A DNA stretch of 57,931 nucleotides from Bacteroidales bacterium (GTDB lineage: Bacteria > Bacteroidota > Bacteroidia > Bacteroidales > UBA10428). The notes below the pieces were generated by a model that made no database searches, had not been told where the DNA came from, and saw nothing but the letters and a program-made list of their open reading frames with translations. Made by a program: the position numbers and the translations under genes. The stretch is taken from the NCBI GenBank assembly GCA_016930375.1, contig JAFGGU010000089.1, positions 1 through 57,931 on the forward strand, in the 5' to 3' direction. Shown one piece after another: positions 1 to 6,430 of the stretch (position 1 is its first letter; every line of letters begins with the position of its first letter).

Positions 1-119
1 ATCGGTGTGATCCCATTGCAATAGCTTTCATTTTTGGATTAAAAAGTATTGAAGAGATTAACACAGCATTTGAAGGGAATTTATTTAATTATATAACAAA
101 ACACTATATGTCGCTGTAA
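1..119 (+). CDS. C-terminal end of an unknown protein (5' truncated by window)
   Basis: An open frame enters from the left edge (codons from base 3) and ends with TAA at 117-119, giving about 38 residues that finish HYMSL. The fragment is too short to assign to a family. It is followed directly by the attC-like palindrome at 138-270, the same gene-then-palindrome order as in the units downstream, so it may be the last gene of an upstream cassette. The frame being open is seen; that it is a gene is inference. Confidence 0.4.
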   Translation, partial: RCDPIAIAFIFGLKSIEEINTAFEGNLFNYITKHYMSL

Positions 120-137
120 TGAATAAAACATAAAGCC

Positions 138-270
138 TCATAACACGCGGTATAAAAAATTGCCGAGGCAGTAGGTTATTCAAGCATTGTAGCCCGCTCC
201 AACTTTTGGGTAACTTGATAGGAAATCGCCCGCAATCGGCAACTTTTTATATTGCCAACCGTTGTGGTTA
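138..270 (+). repeat. attC-like palindromic repeat, copy A
   Basis: The inner arms are 151-166 (TATAAAAAATTGCCGA) and 236-251 (TCGGCAACTTTTTATA), which pair at 15 of 16 positions. The outer arms are CATAACACGCGG at 139-150 and CCGTTGTGGTTA at 259-270, which pair partly (TAAC and CGG are shared). The central ~70 bases are unpaired or weakly paired. The two nested arm pairs, with a TAAC...CGTTG outer box, recall the R''/L''-L'/R' layout of integron attC sites. The 11-mer AATCGGCAACT (234-244) recurs exactly in copy B at 3038-3048. Function as a recombination site is inference. Confidence 0.6.
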
Positions 271-308
271 ATAGTAAAAGACAGACTGCTATTATCAAAC
301 CTTTGTTT

Positions 309-316
309 TATCTTTG
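309..316 (+). promoter_or_regulatory. putative -7 element TATCTTTG for the HEPN/MNT pair
   Basis: TATCTTTG fits the Bacteroidota -7 consensus TAnnTTTG and lies 15 bases before the ATG at 332. The same octamer lies at nearly the same distance from hicB (2456-2463). No convincing -33 TTTG is seen at the usual spacing. Confidence 0.4.
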
Positions 317-331
317 TAATAAATTGAAATA

Positions 332-718
332 ATGGATAGTAAGATAAGATATTGGATTGATTTATCGGACTATGACCTAGAGACCGCAGAGGCAATGCTT
401 CAGAGTAAAAGGTACCTCTATGTTGGTTTTATGTGCCACCAATCAATTGAGAAGGCATTTAAAGCATATTATACAAAACTGAAATCAGAAACTGCGCCAT
501 ATTCTCACAGTCTTTCCTACCTTGCAAAACAAGGTCTTTTTTATGATGAATTTTCTGAAATTTAAAAAGAATTCATTGATCATATAGAACCTTTGAATAT
601 TGAGGCCCTTTATCCATCCCATAAGGAGCGGTTATTGAAAAGTCTTACTGATATTAAATGCCTTGAAATCATTCATAATACTAAAGAGATTCAAAAATGG
701 ATAAAAGAGAGGCTATAA
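332..718 (+). pseudogene. HEPN-domain protein, interrupted by an in-frame TAA
   Basis: The first segment (332-565, 77 aa) starts MDSKIRYWIDLSDYDLETAE and contains the HEPN-family pattern around CHQSIEKAFKAYY (residues 35-47). It stops at TAA 563-565. The same frame then stays open to TAA at 716-718 and encodes a typical HEPN C-terminus, including EPLNIEALYPSHKERLL. With one sense codon (probably CAA) the product would be 128 aa, a normal length for the family, and would overlap the nucleotidyltransferase start by 22 bases. HEPN proteins paired with minimal nucleotidyltransferases form toxin-antitoxin modules in which HEPN is usually the RNase-type toxin. The stop is therefore either a real inactivating mutation or a sequencing error. 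Family assignment is firm; the original codon is inferred. Confidence 0.8.
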
Positions 719-999
719 ATAAAGTCAAAGCCTATAGGCATTTGCTAAAAGACCATTTTCAGTTTGAAAATATATATCTTTTTGGTTCCTATGCTAATGG
801 CACCAACAGAGAGGATAGTGATATTGATGTTGCCATAATCGTAGATCACATCGAGGGTGATTATTTTTCCATAAATCCTCTATTATGGAAATTGAGAAGG
901 CAAATTGATGATAGGATTGAACCTATCTTAATTGAAAGAGATTTTGATGAGGCTGATTTTCTCGGAGAGATACAAAAATACGGTATCAAAATAGCCTAA
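697..999 (+). CDS. MNT-type minimal nucleotidyltransferase (antitoxin partner of HEPN)
   Basis: This 100-aa protein carries the nucleotidyltransferase signature GSYANGTNREDSDID at residues 30-44, that is GS followed by D42 and D44, which bind metal and nucleotide in the pol-beta superfamily. MNT proteins of this size are encoded beside HEPN proteins and in characterised modules neutralise the toxin by nucleotidylating or binding it. The start lies inside the end of the interrupted HEPN gene in another frame, which suggests translational coupling in the ancestral operon. If the HEPN stop is real, this antitoxin-like gene is left with a truncated partner. Length and motifs are intact. Confidence 0.88.
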   Translation: MDKREAINKVKAYRHLLKDHFQFENIYLFGSYANGTNREDSDIDVAIIVDHIEGDYFSINPLLWKLRRQIDDRIEPILIERDFDEADFLGEIQKYGIKIA

Positions 1000-1010
1000 T
1001 ATAAAACAAC

Positions 1011-1045
1011 TAACCACACCCGCGTGTATAAGTGGACAAAGTGCA
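1011..1045 (+). repeat. possible left arm of a degenerate attC-like repeat
   Basis: CTAACCACACCCGCGTGTAT at 1010-1029 resembles the left outer and inner arm of copy A (TAAC, CGCG, GTATAA in the same order). No good right arm was found before the AraC pseudogene at 1114. It sits immediately after the MNT gene, where a cassette boundary would be expected. The match is weak. Confidence 0.2.
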
Positions 1046-1113
1046 CGTCCGATCGCATAGGATAAGACATGTAATGTATTAGTAATGAATATAATAAATA
1101 ATAGTAGCGGAAA

Positions 1114-2255
1114 TTAACTTTTCGCTGCCATAAACTGGGAAGGAGTCATTCCGGTATGGTTTTTAAACACCAAATTGAAAGAAGATTTGGAATTGAAACC
1201 CGAATCGAAGGCAATGGCCAATATGCTTAAATGCTGGTTTTTAGGAGAAGCTACACGTGTTTTGAACTCTTCAACGCGATATTCGTTGACAAAATCGTAG
1301 AAGTTTTTACCCTGATACTGGTTTATAATCTGTGACAGATGATTTACTGATATGTTGAGCTCAACGGCTAATGTATTTAGGGTCAGTTTGGTCTCCAGAT
1401 AAAGTTTTTTTCAACCATTAATTGCATTAGCTTTTGTTGAAGAAGCGCTGCTTCCTCTGCCTTTAATCCTGATTTTGTATATTCTCCGGTCTGTTTGGAC
1501 TCAGTTTCTAAATCGATTATTTGAGATGGACTTACTTTTGTTTCAGAAAAGATACCTTCGTGCCGGATACCAAAATAGCCTAAAAAGAAGATAAATAAAA
1601 TGGTCTCACTATAATAGATAAAATCGGGGTTGAAGGGTAGTTGCGATCCAAATACATACTGAATTAAAGAAAATATTCCAACGGTGACAAAAATTAAGGC
1701 TAATCCCCAGATACAATAGCGCAGCCAGTTTAAGTTTATCTTTTCGTCGAACGAGAAATTTTCGTGAATAAGTTTCTCATAACGACCGATTAATCGATAG
1801 GACAGAATTGAATATGTAACCCCCGACACTACAAACGCTGCCAACGAAATCATCCCAAAAGCGTAATAATCGTTGATTTGTCCATGATTTACCAAAATTT
1901 TTTCCTCAGCAGAATAAAAAAAGAAAAAGGGAATCATATACAAATAAGCAGCCACTGCAGGCATAAAATGTGCATAATCTTTAAAATGTATTTGTTGGTC
2001 TTTGCGCAACGAAAAAACCACATATAGATAGAGCAGAGGCCCATGTAACAATGGTATTGGGTGGGTTACACCGATTAAGTGTGGATATTTCTCCCAAAAA
2101 CCAAGGTTATAGATATAATATCCAAAAAGATGAAGACCGATAACAAACATCCAGATTCCCAAAATCTTGTCCGAACGGGTTTTCCTTTTTTTCGAAAGAA
2201 GAAGAAATTGGAGGAAGAAAGCTAAAAATATACCTATTATGAAGAGGTTATTCAT
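1114..2255 (-). pseudogene. membrane-anchored AraC-family regulator, frameshifted
   Basis: The intact frame runs from ATG at 2255 to a premature stop at 1383 (290 aa). It has about seven hydrophobic segments, starting MNNLFIIGIFLAFFLQFLLL, and reaches KLMQLMVEKNF. One base further in the next frame the protein resumes as LYLETKLTLNTLAVELNIS, continues through an AraC-type helix-turn-helix with NHLSQIIN and AFDSGFNSKSSFN, and ends MTPSQFMAAKS at the TAA 1114-1116. The break is at seven T on the plus strand (1405-1411); eight would restore a 380-aa regulator. Multi-pass membrane plus AraC HTH architecture is common in Bacteroidota. The indel could be genuine decay or a homopolymer error. This is the only minus-strand gene in the left 5.5 kb. 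Confidence 0.8.
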
Positions 2256-2346
2256 TTTAACCAGATATTTTGCAATTATACATATTTTTCAATATGAGTG
2301 TCGGGAATGAGGAATAAATGATTACGCTTTTGGAAAGAATTTTGAC

Positions 2347-2472
2347 ATGAATCCAATCAAATTTATCGAGTCATTTCAGGATGAAGCCTTATGCAGGATC
2401 AAATTCAAGGTATTTAGAGATGCACAAGGAGTCAAATTCATTGACAAAATTTCGATATCTTTGATAAAATAA
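2347..2472 (+). pseudogene. N-terminal remnant of an IS1595/ISXO2-like transposase
   Basis: A 41-codon frame begins MNPIKFIESFQDEALCRIKF and continues KVFRDAQGVKF. This resembles the start of IS1595-family transposases (MN..EFI..FPDE..C...), just before the zinc-ribbon cysteines, but those cysteines and the catalytic domain are absent and the frame ends at 2470-2472. The likeness is from memory of the family and short. It would mean an insertion sequence once lay beside hicBA. Confidence 0.35.
2456..2463 (+). promoter_or_regulatory. putative -7 element TATCTTTG for hicBA
   Basis: TATCTTTG matches TAnnTTTG and lies 16 bases before the hicB ATG at 2480. A TTGAC occurs at 2441-2445, closer than usual for a -33 box. 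The octamer is identical to the one before the HEPN gene at 309-316. Confidence 0.4.
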
Positions 2473-2479
2473 TTTAAAT

Positions 2480-2704
2480 ATGGAACGTATTGTAAATCTG
2501 CATATAGAGAAATTACCAGAGGGCTTTTATCTTGCTACTTCTGATAGTGTCCAGGGATTGGTGGCTCAAGGGAGAACAATAGCCGAGACGATTGAGATTG
2601 CCAAAGATGTGGCTAAGAAACTTATTGAAGCACAAGAAGAACAAATCCCTAACTTAAGGATGGTCAATGACAGCTTTGATTACCCATTAGTAATTGGAGT
2701 GTAA
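2480..2704 (+). CDS. hicB: HicB-family antitoxin
   Basis: This 74-aa protein has the partial RNase H-like fold pattern of HicB antitoxins: a beta strand MERIVNLHIEKLPEGFYLAT, a region VQGLVAQGRTIAETIEIA, and a helix AKDVAKKLIEAQ. It lacks an obvious C-terminal DNA-binding domain, so it is the short DUF1902-like type. The HicA toxin gene starts 2 bases after its stop, so the order is hicB-hicA, the reverse of the classical E. coli order but usual for this short type. The pair is probably transcribed from the -7 element at 2456. It binds HicA and blocks its RNA cleavage. Confidence 0.8.
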   Translation: MERIVNLHIEKLPEGFYLATSDSVQGLVAQGRTIAETIEIAKDVAKKLIEAQEEQIPNLRMVNDSFDYPLVIGV

Positions 2705-2706
2705 AA

Positions 2707-2934
2707 ATGGGTAGATTATCCGGCTATAGATATAGAGAGATAATTAAAATTTTAAAGCTTTTTGGCTTTGAATTTCACAGACAGGCTGCTGGAAGTCACG
2801 AAATTTGGCACAATCCAACTACAAAAAGATTTACCACAATACCCAACCATTCCGGAGATATGCCAGAAGGAACACTTAGAGCTATCCTGAAGCAAGCAAA
2901 CATCGATCCGGAAGACTTCATAAAATCGAAATAA
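2707..2934 (+). CDS. hicA: HicA-family mRNA interferase toxin
   Basis: This 75-aa protein has the double-stranded-RNA-binding-like HicA fold. Its signature is GFEFHRQAAGSHEIWHN, with the conserved GSH (residues 29-31) whose histidine is the catalytic residue of HicA toxins. It is followed by the typical TTIPNHSGDMPEGTLRAIL segment, which corresponds to the family's usual VPxHxxxELxxGTLRxIL. Length is standard and no damage is seen, so unlike the neighbouring HEPN gene this module looks intact. It lies directly after hicB and directly before attC-like copy B. Confidence 0.9.
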   Translation: MGRLSGYRYREIIKILKLFGFEFHRQAAGSHEIWHNPTTKRFTTIPNHSGDMPEGTLRAILKQANIDPEDFIKSK

Positions 2935-2940
2935 AAACGA

Positions 2941-3062
2941 CCACAACAGCCGGTCATTAGCAATTGGCGGGTTAAGGGGTTGCTCATGTTGGTTCATTTG
3001 CTTACCCTGTGGGTAACCTGACATGAAACGCGCTCTGAATCGGCAACTGCGCATACCGGTGA
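2941..3062 (+). repeat. attC-like palindromic repeat, copy B
   Basis: The left arm at 2950-2973 (CCGGTCATTAGCAATTGGCG) and the right arm at 3038-3060 (AATCGGCAACTGCGCATACC) form an imperfect inverted repeat around ~65 central bases. The 11-mer AATCGGCAACT at 3038-3048 is identical to one in the right arm of copy A (234-244), and the left arm shares AATTGsCG with copies A and C. The site lies between hicA and the next plus-strand gene. Confidence 0.5.
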
Positions 3063-3105
3063 ACTTTACGGGCAAGTTCAAAAGAAGAATAGAAAAGAAA
3101 CTATT

Positions 3106-4248
3106 ATGAATTTAAAAATAAAAAGATTTCGGAAAGGAAACTGGGGCGTCATAAAAAATACTGATATTTATTCAGAACCATCGAACGGAACTTTTTTTTC
3201 GCCTTTTAGTTTCAGTATTGATCCCATGGAACATTTAATTCTGATTAATTTTGAAAAAGATCCGGATGATATTTATAATATTCTTGAATTTCAGCAAGCA
3301 TGTGATAAAAACGGCAAAAAGCGTTTGTTGGCAATAGCTTACCGAAACGATGGTACAACAGATGTTTATCATCAAGAAGGATTTCCTTTTGGATCACAGG
3401 ATAGTGTTTTAAATAATGCCAGCTTTTTCGAAAGGCCCATGGAGAATGCAAAATTTGAAATAAATGCAGATCTTATGGATGTTTATTTCGTCTTTGAAGA
3501 CAAGATGGGCCGTGAGATAAAAGTACGAGTCAATGAAAGTGAAAGACAGAAGAAGAGACCCTTCTTCTTGCTTGCGCCTGTTGGAACAATTTCTATGAAG
3601 CCAATATCTTTGCCCATTTATTCGCTATATGAAATGTCTTTTACAAAACAAAAATATACCGATATAGAAATAGAAATTGATAAAGTAAAACATAAGCCCG
3701 ATACTTTTCCATTACCAATAGACTGGTCAAAAAACTACTTCACCCGCTATTCTGCAGATACATTCAATGTTGATTGGAATAAAAAATTCAAAGGTCCATT
3801 ATCCCCACTAATCCCTGACAATAATAATAAGATAGAAGACATGGGGATAACCTACGAATTAGAGCAGAAAAGCGGACATTATGAAATAAGGCGGATGAGT
3901 GCGAAAAACAAGAAACATAAAATTATTATTGAGTTTTATCCGGCAATACCTGATATTGCCTGCCTCAGACATGGAATAGATATTGACGGGAACTTTTCAA
4001 TCACAACAGATAATGCAGCGGGCGCCATCAGGGGCAATTATCAAATTAAAAAGCAGAGAAACGAAATTGATTTTGAAATTATTCCCACCAGGGGTTGGGA
4101 GCCCAATGAAGGAAGATTGGTGCTAAAAATTTTATTCCTGGTTGTTAAAGTCTTCAAGAAATGGCCGAAGAGTTATGTTTGGAATGCACAGATTTTATGC
4201 AATGATATAGGTCAACCAATATTGCATTCCGAATGGAAAAGAATTTAA
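3106..4248 (+). CDS. hypothetical protein, 380 aa
   Basis: This gene was not recognised. The product has no signal peptide and no membrane segment; it is rich in Lys, Asn, Ile and aromatic residues and reads as a beta-rich soluble protein. It begins MNLKIKRFRKGNWGVIKNTD and has charged segments such as DIEIEIDKVKHKPD near residue 190. The C-terminal third (GNFSITTDNAAGAIRGNYQI onwards) looks like beta strands. Codon use is AT-rich like the toxin-antitoxin neighbours. It stands alone between two attC-like repeats (copies B and C), which is the position of a single-gene cassette. No function is proposed. Confidence 0.7.
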   Translation: MNLKIKRFRKGNWGVIKNTDIYSEPSNGTFFSPFSFSIDPMEHLILINFEKDPDDIYNILEFQQACDKNGKKRLLAIAYRNDGTTDVYHQEGFPFGSQDSVLNNASFFERPMENAKFEINADLMDVYFVFEDKMGREIKVRVNESERQKKRPFFLLAPVGTISMKPISLPIYSLYEMSFTKQKYTDIEIEIDKVKHKPDTFPLPIDWSKNYFTRYSADTFNVDWNKKFKGPLSPLIPDNNNKIEDMGITYELEQKSGHYEIRRMSAKNKKHKIIIEFYPAIPDIACLRHGIDIDGNFSITTDNAAGAIRGNYQIKKQRNEIDFEIIPTRGWEPNEGRLVLKILFLVVKVFKKWPKSYVWNAQILCNDIGQPILHSEWKRI

Positions 4249-4338
4249 AATACATGATAAGAACAGCCTCGTAAATAAAGGATTTTTTGTAAACATGAAT
4301 GGTTTTTTAAGTGTTATTCTTGAAAAACATCATGCAGA

Positions 4339-4405
4339 CGGCAACTAAAACCAACGCATAACACGTAATATAGCAAATGGCGGGGGAAGTAGTAAATTCG
4401 GGCAT
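4339..4405 (+). repeat. attC-like repeat, copy C (right-arm remnant joined to a left arm)
   Basis: CGGCAACTAAAACCAACG (4339-4356) resembles the end of copy A's right arm (CGGCAACT... CCAACCG). It is followed at once by a left arm, CATAACACGTAATATAGCAA (4357-4376) and ATGGCGGG, which matches copy A's CATAACACGCGGTATA in the first nine bases and in spacing. After it comes GTAGTAAATTCGGGCATT, comparable to GTAGGTTATTCAAGCATT at 171-188. No second right arm is seen before the next gene at 4438. The head-to-tail join is what recombination between such sites would leave. Confidence 0.45.
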
Positions 4406-4437
4406 TAATGAATTAAACAATTTAAAGCACACAAGAA

Positions 4438-5283
4438 ATGAAATCTAAAACATTATTATTTATTGCTATAGTGACTATTTTCATGTCTTTCAGAAGTAAT
4501 GCCATGGATAACAGATCTTCAAAAACAGGAAACTTCAATATTGAAAAAGATCTATTAGTAGCACAATTTGATTGTAAAACTGATGTAGATGACCTTCATA
4601 CTGTAGCAGCCCTGGCTACTTTATTGTCTGACTCCAAATTTTCAAAAATACATTATCATGCAGTTGCTGGTACATATGGTATCCAGGAAGGGTTGTATGT
4701 GCCCCCCAATGATTTGTTTCAACTCGCTTTTGGAGACAACTGGACAGACGCTCATGAAAATATAAAAGGTGCTGTTGAACAAGTTAAATTTTTTATTAAA
4801 GCAACCCTCGCAAACCAAGGTGATATTTGGATTGCAGAAGCAGGCCAATCTGATTTTACGGCTGAACTCATAAAAACGATTCAAGCTGATTTTCCTGAAA
4901 TTTGCATTTCACAGCGTATTCATGTGGTTCAACATAGTGATTGGAATGAAGAATCTACTTCCCCTGAGAACCTGCAATTCGTAAAGAAAAATACTGATTA
5001 TCAGAAGATACCTGATGGTAACGCAATTGGAAACGGAACGCCGGGATTTCGTTCCCCAGAATATACGCAATGGAAGGATAAAATAGCGAATCCTAAATTG
5101 ATTAAAATATGGCAGCTTGCCATTGATTTATCAAACAAGTATAACGGAAAAGAGGGACGTTACAATAATGAGGCAATTTCGGCCGGTGGATTGGACTTCT
5201 CAGACCTTTCCGAAGTTTGTTGGATTTTGGGATTACAAGATATTAAGGATTCAGAGCATTTTTTTAATCTTTTTTCCAATTAA
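4438..5283 (+). CDS. secreted nucleoside hydrolase-like protein
   Basis: The 281-aa product starts with a signal peptide (MKSKTLLFIAIVTIFMSFRS, cleavage probably after SNA near residue 22). At residues 45-52 it has DCKTDVDD, an aspartate cluster like the calcium-binding DxDxxxDD of inosine-uridine nucleoside hydrolases, followed by HTVAALATLL, the usual helix. The later part lacks an obvious match to the classical second and third active-site loops, although HSDWNEEST and GLDFSDLSE could supply ligands. It is shorter than typical nucleoside hydrolases (310-340 aa). Likely role: periplasmic or exported N-glycosidase-like enzyme. It lies just right of attC-like copy C and may be the last member of the cassette-like series. 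Confidence 0.6.
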   Translation: MKSKTLLFIAIVTIFMSFRSNAMDNRSSKTGNFNIEKDLLVAQFDCKTDVDDLHTVAALATLLSDSKFSKIHYHAVAGTYGIQEGLYVPPNDLFQLAFGDNWTDAHENIKGAVEQVKFFIKATLANQGDIWIAEAGQSDFTAELIKTIQADFPEICISQRIHVVQHSDWNEESTSPENLQFVKKNTDYQKIPDGNAIGNGTPGFRSPEYTQWKDKIANPKLIKIWQLAIDLSNKYNGKEGRYNNEAISAGGLDFSDLSEVCWILGLQDIKDSEHFFNLFSN

Positions 5284-5582
5284 CTTAAACTGCTGGTCCA
5301 ATAATAGAATGCAACGGGAATTCGGGATTAAGTCATTATCGGCTTAAGGCAGAAATGTTGAACGTTGATGCCTTCTTTATGTGACAACAAGTTTAAAAAC
5401 GGAATCATAATACAGGTTTATTTTCTTAAATACAAAGGCAAGTAAATTTATTAATACAATTAAGAATTAACAGATTTGAAGAAAACAAGCAATGACACAG
5501 GTTTATTAACAGAAAGTAGACGCCCTGAGTGCCGAAATTCAGTTAATGGACCGATTAAAGCACAAATTTTAAAAACATCATT
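5284..5582. other. AT-rich intergenic stretch, no gene seen
   Basis: These 299 bases separate the cassette-like region from the SDR gene. No open frame looks coding. The only structure noticed is a direct repeat of ACAGGTTTATT at 5412-5422 and 5497-5507. No palindrome like copies A-C and no clear TAnnTTTG promoter was found. Confidence 0.5.
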
Positions 5583-6389
5583 ATGAAAGTACTGGATGGC
5601 AAAAAGGTACTTCTGACTGGCGGATCACGAGGGATTGGTCCAATTATAGCTGAATCATTAGCAAAACGAGGTGCTGATATTATCCTCACAGCCCGTTCGG
5701 ATACTAAATTGTCAGAAGTCGTAACCCGTTTAAATAAGTCAGGATTTAATGTTCTGGGACTACCTGTTGACCTCAGAGATTCATCTCAACGAGAACAACT
5801 TGTAATAGATGTCATGAAAAATTTTGGAACTATTGATATTTTGATTAATAATGCAGGTATAGAAACAGAGGGTGCCTATGCTGAATTATCCTGGGCATCA
5901 ATTCGAGAGAACATTGAAGTGAATCTGATCGCACCGATGGAACTGACCAGACTTATACTTCCGGGAATGATCAATAAAAAATCAGGTCATATAATCAACA
6001 TCTCGTCAATTGCTGCGAAAAGTGGTGGGCCTTATGATGCAGTATATTCCGGGACAAAAGCCGGACTGGCTGAATGGTCCCGGGCACTTCGATTGGAACT
6101 TACCGGTACAGGAGTTCATTTTTCTACAATTTTCCCCGGATATGTCAGAGAGGTAGGAATGTTTGCGCAATTCGGAGTTAAATCTCCATGGATAATTGGC
6201 TCATGTTCTCCATCGCAAGTGGCAAAAGCGGTGATTAATGCAATTGATAAGGGAAAAGCGGAAATAATTGTCAACTCCAGACCATTACGATATATATTTA
6301 TGATTAATGAGTTATCTCCTGGACTAGGTGATTGGTTAATGCGCATTTCTGGTGCAGTTGATTTCCAACGCCATAAGGTAGGTAAGTGA
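5583..6389 (+). CDS. short-chain dehydrogenase/reductase (SDR family)
   Basis: This is a 268-aa classical SDR. The NAD(P)-binding glycine motif TGGSRGIG is at residues 12-19, the NNAG motif at 89-92, and the catalytic Ser-Tyr-Lys set is ISS (141-142), Y155 and K159 in YSGTK. The basic residue inside the glycine motif (R16) suggests NADP preference by family rule. The C-terminus (FMINELSPGLGDWLMRISGA) is hydrophobic, as in membrane-associated DltE/short-chain reductases of lipid metabolism. It converges with the MBOAT gene, with 41 bases between them. The substrate cannot be told from sequence. Confidence 0.9.
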   Translation: MKVLDGKKVLLTGGSRGIGPIIAESLAKRGADIILTARSDTKLSEVVTRLNKSGFNVLGLPVDLRDSSQREQLVIDVMKNFGTIDILINNAGIETEGAYAELSWASIRENIEVNLIAPMELTRLILPGMINKKSGHIINISSIAAKSGGPYDAVYSGTKAGLAEWSRALRLELTGTGVHFSTIFPGYVREVGMFAQFGVKSPWIIGSCSPSQVAKAVINAIDKGKAEIIVNSRPLRYIFMINELSPGLGDWLMRISGAVDFQRHKVGK

Positions 6390-6430
6390 ATTATTGATCA
6401 CAATGGTGCGCTATTTGCCGGAAGACCTGT

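Noticed and set aside
1405-1411. Programmed ribosomal frameshift in the AraC-type gene
   Set aside because: The run is A7 in the mRNA but lacks a visible downstream stem-loop or family precedent, so decay or a sequencing indel is simpler.
1383-2255. Treating the 290-aa membrane protein as a complete gene
   Set aside because: The AraC HTH continues in the next frame right after a T7 run, so the 290-aa version is a truncated reading of a frameshifted gene.
2339-2472. A genuine small protein gene of 41 aa before hicB
   Set aside because: It resembles only a transposase start and its end overlaps the hicBA -7 element, so a remnant is more likely than a gene.
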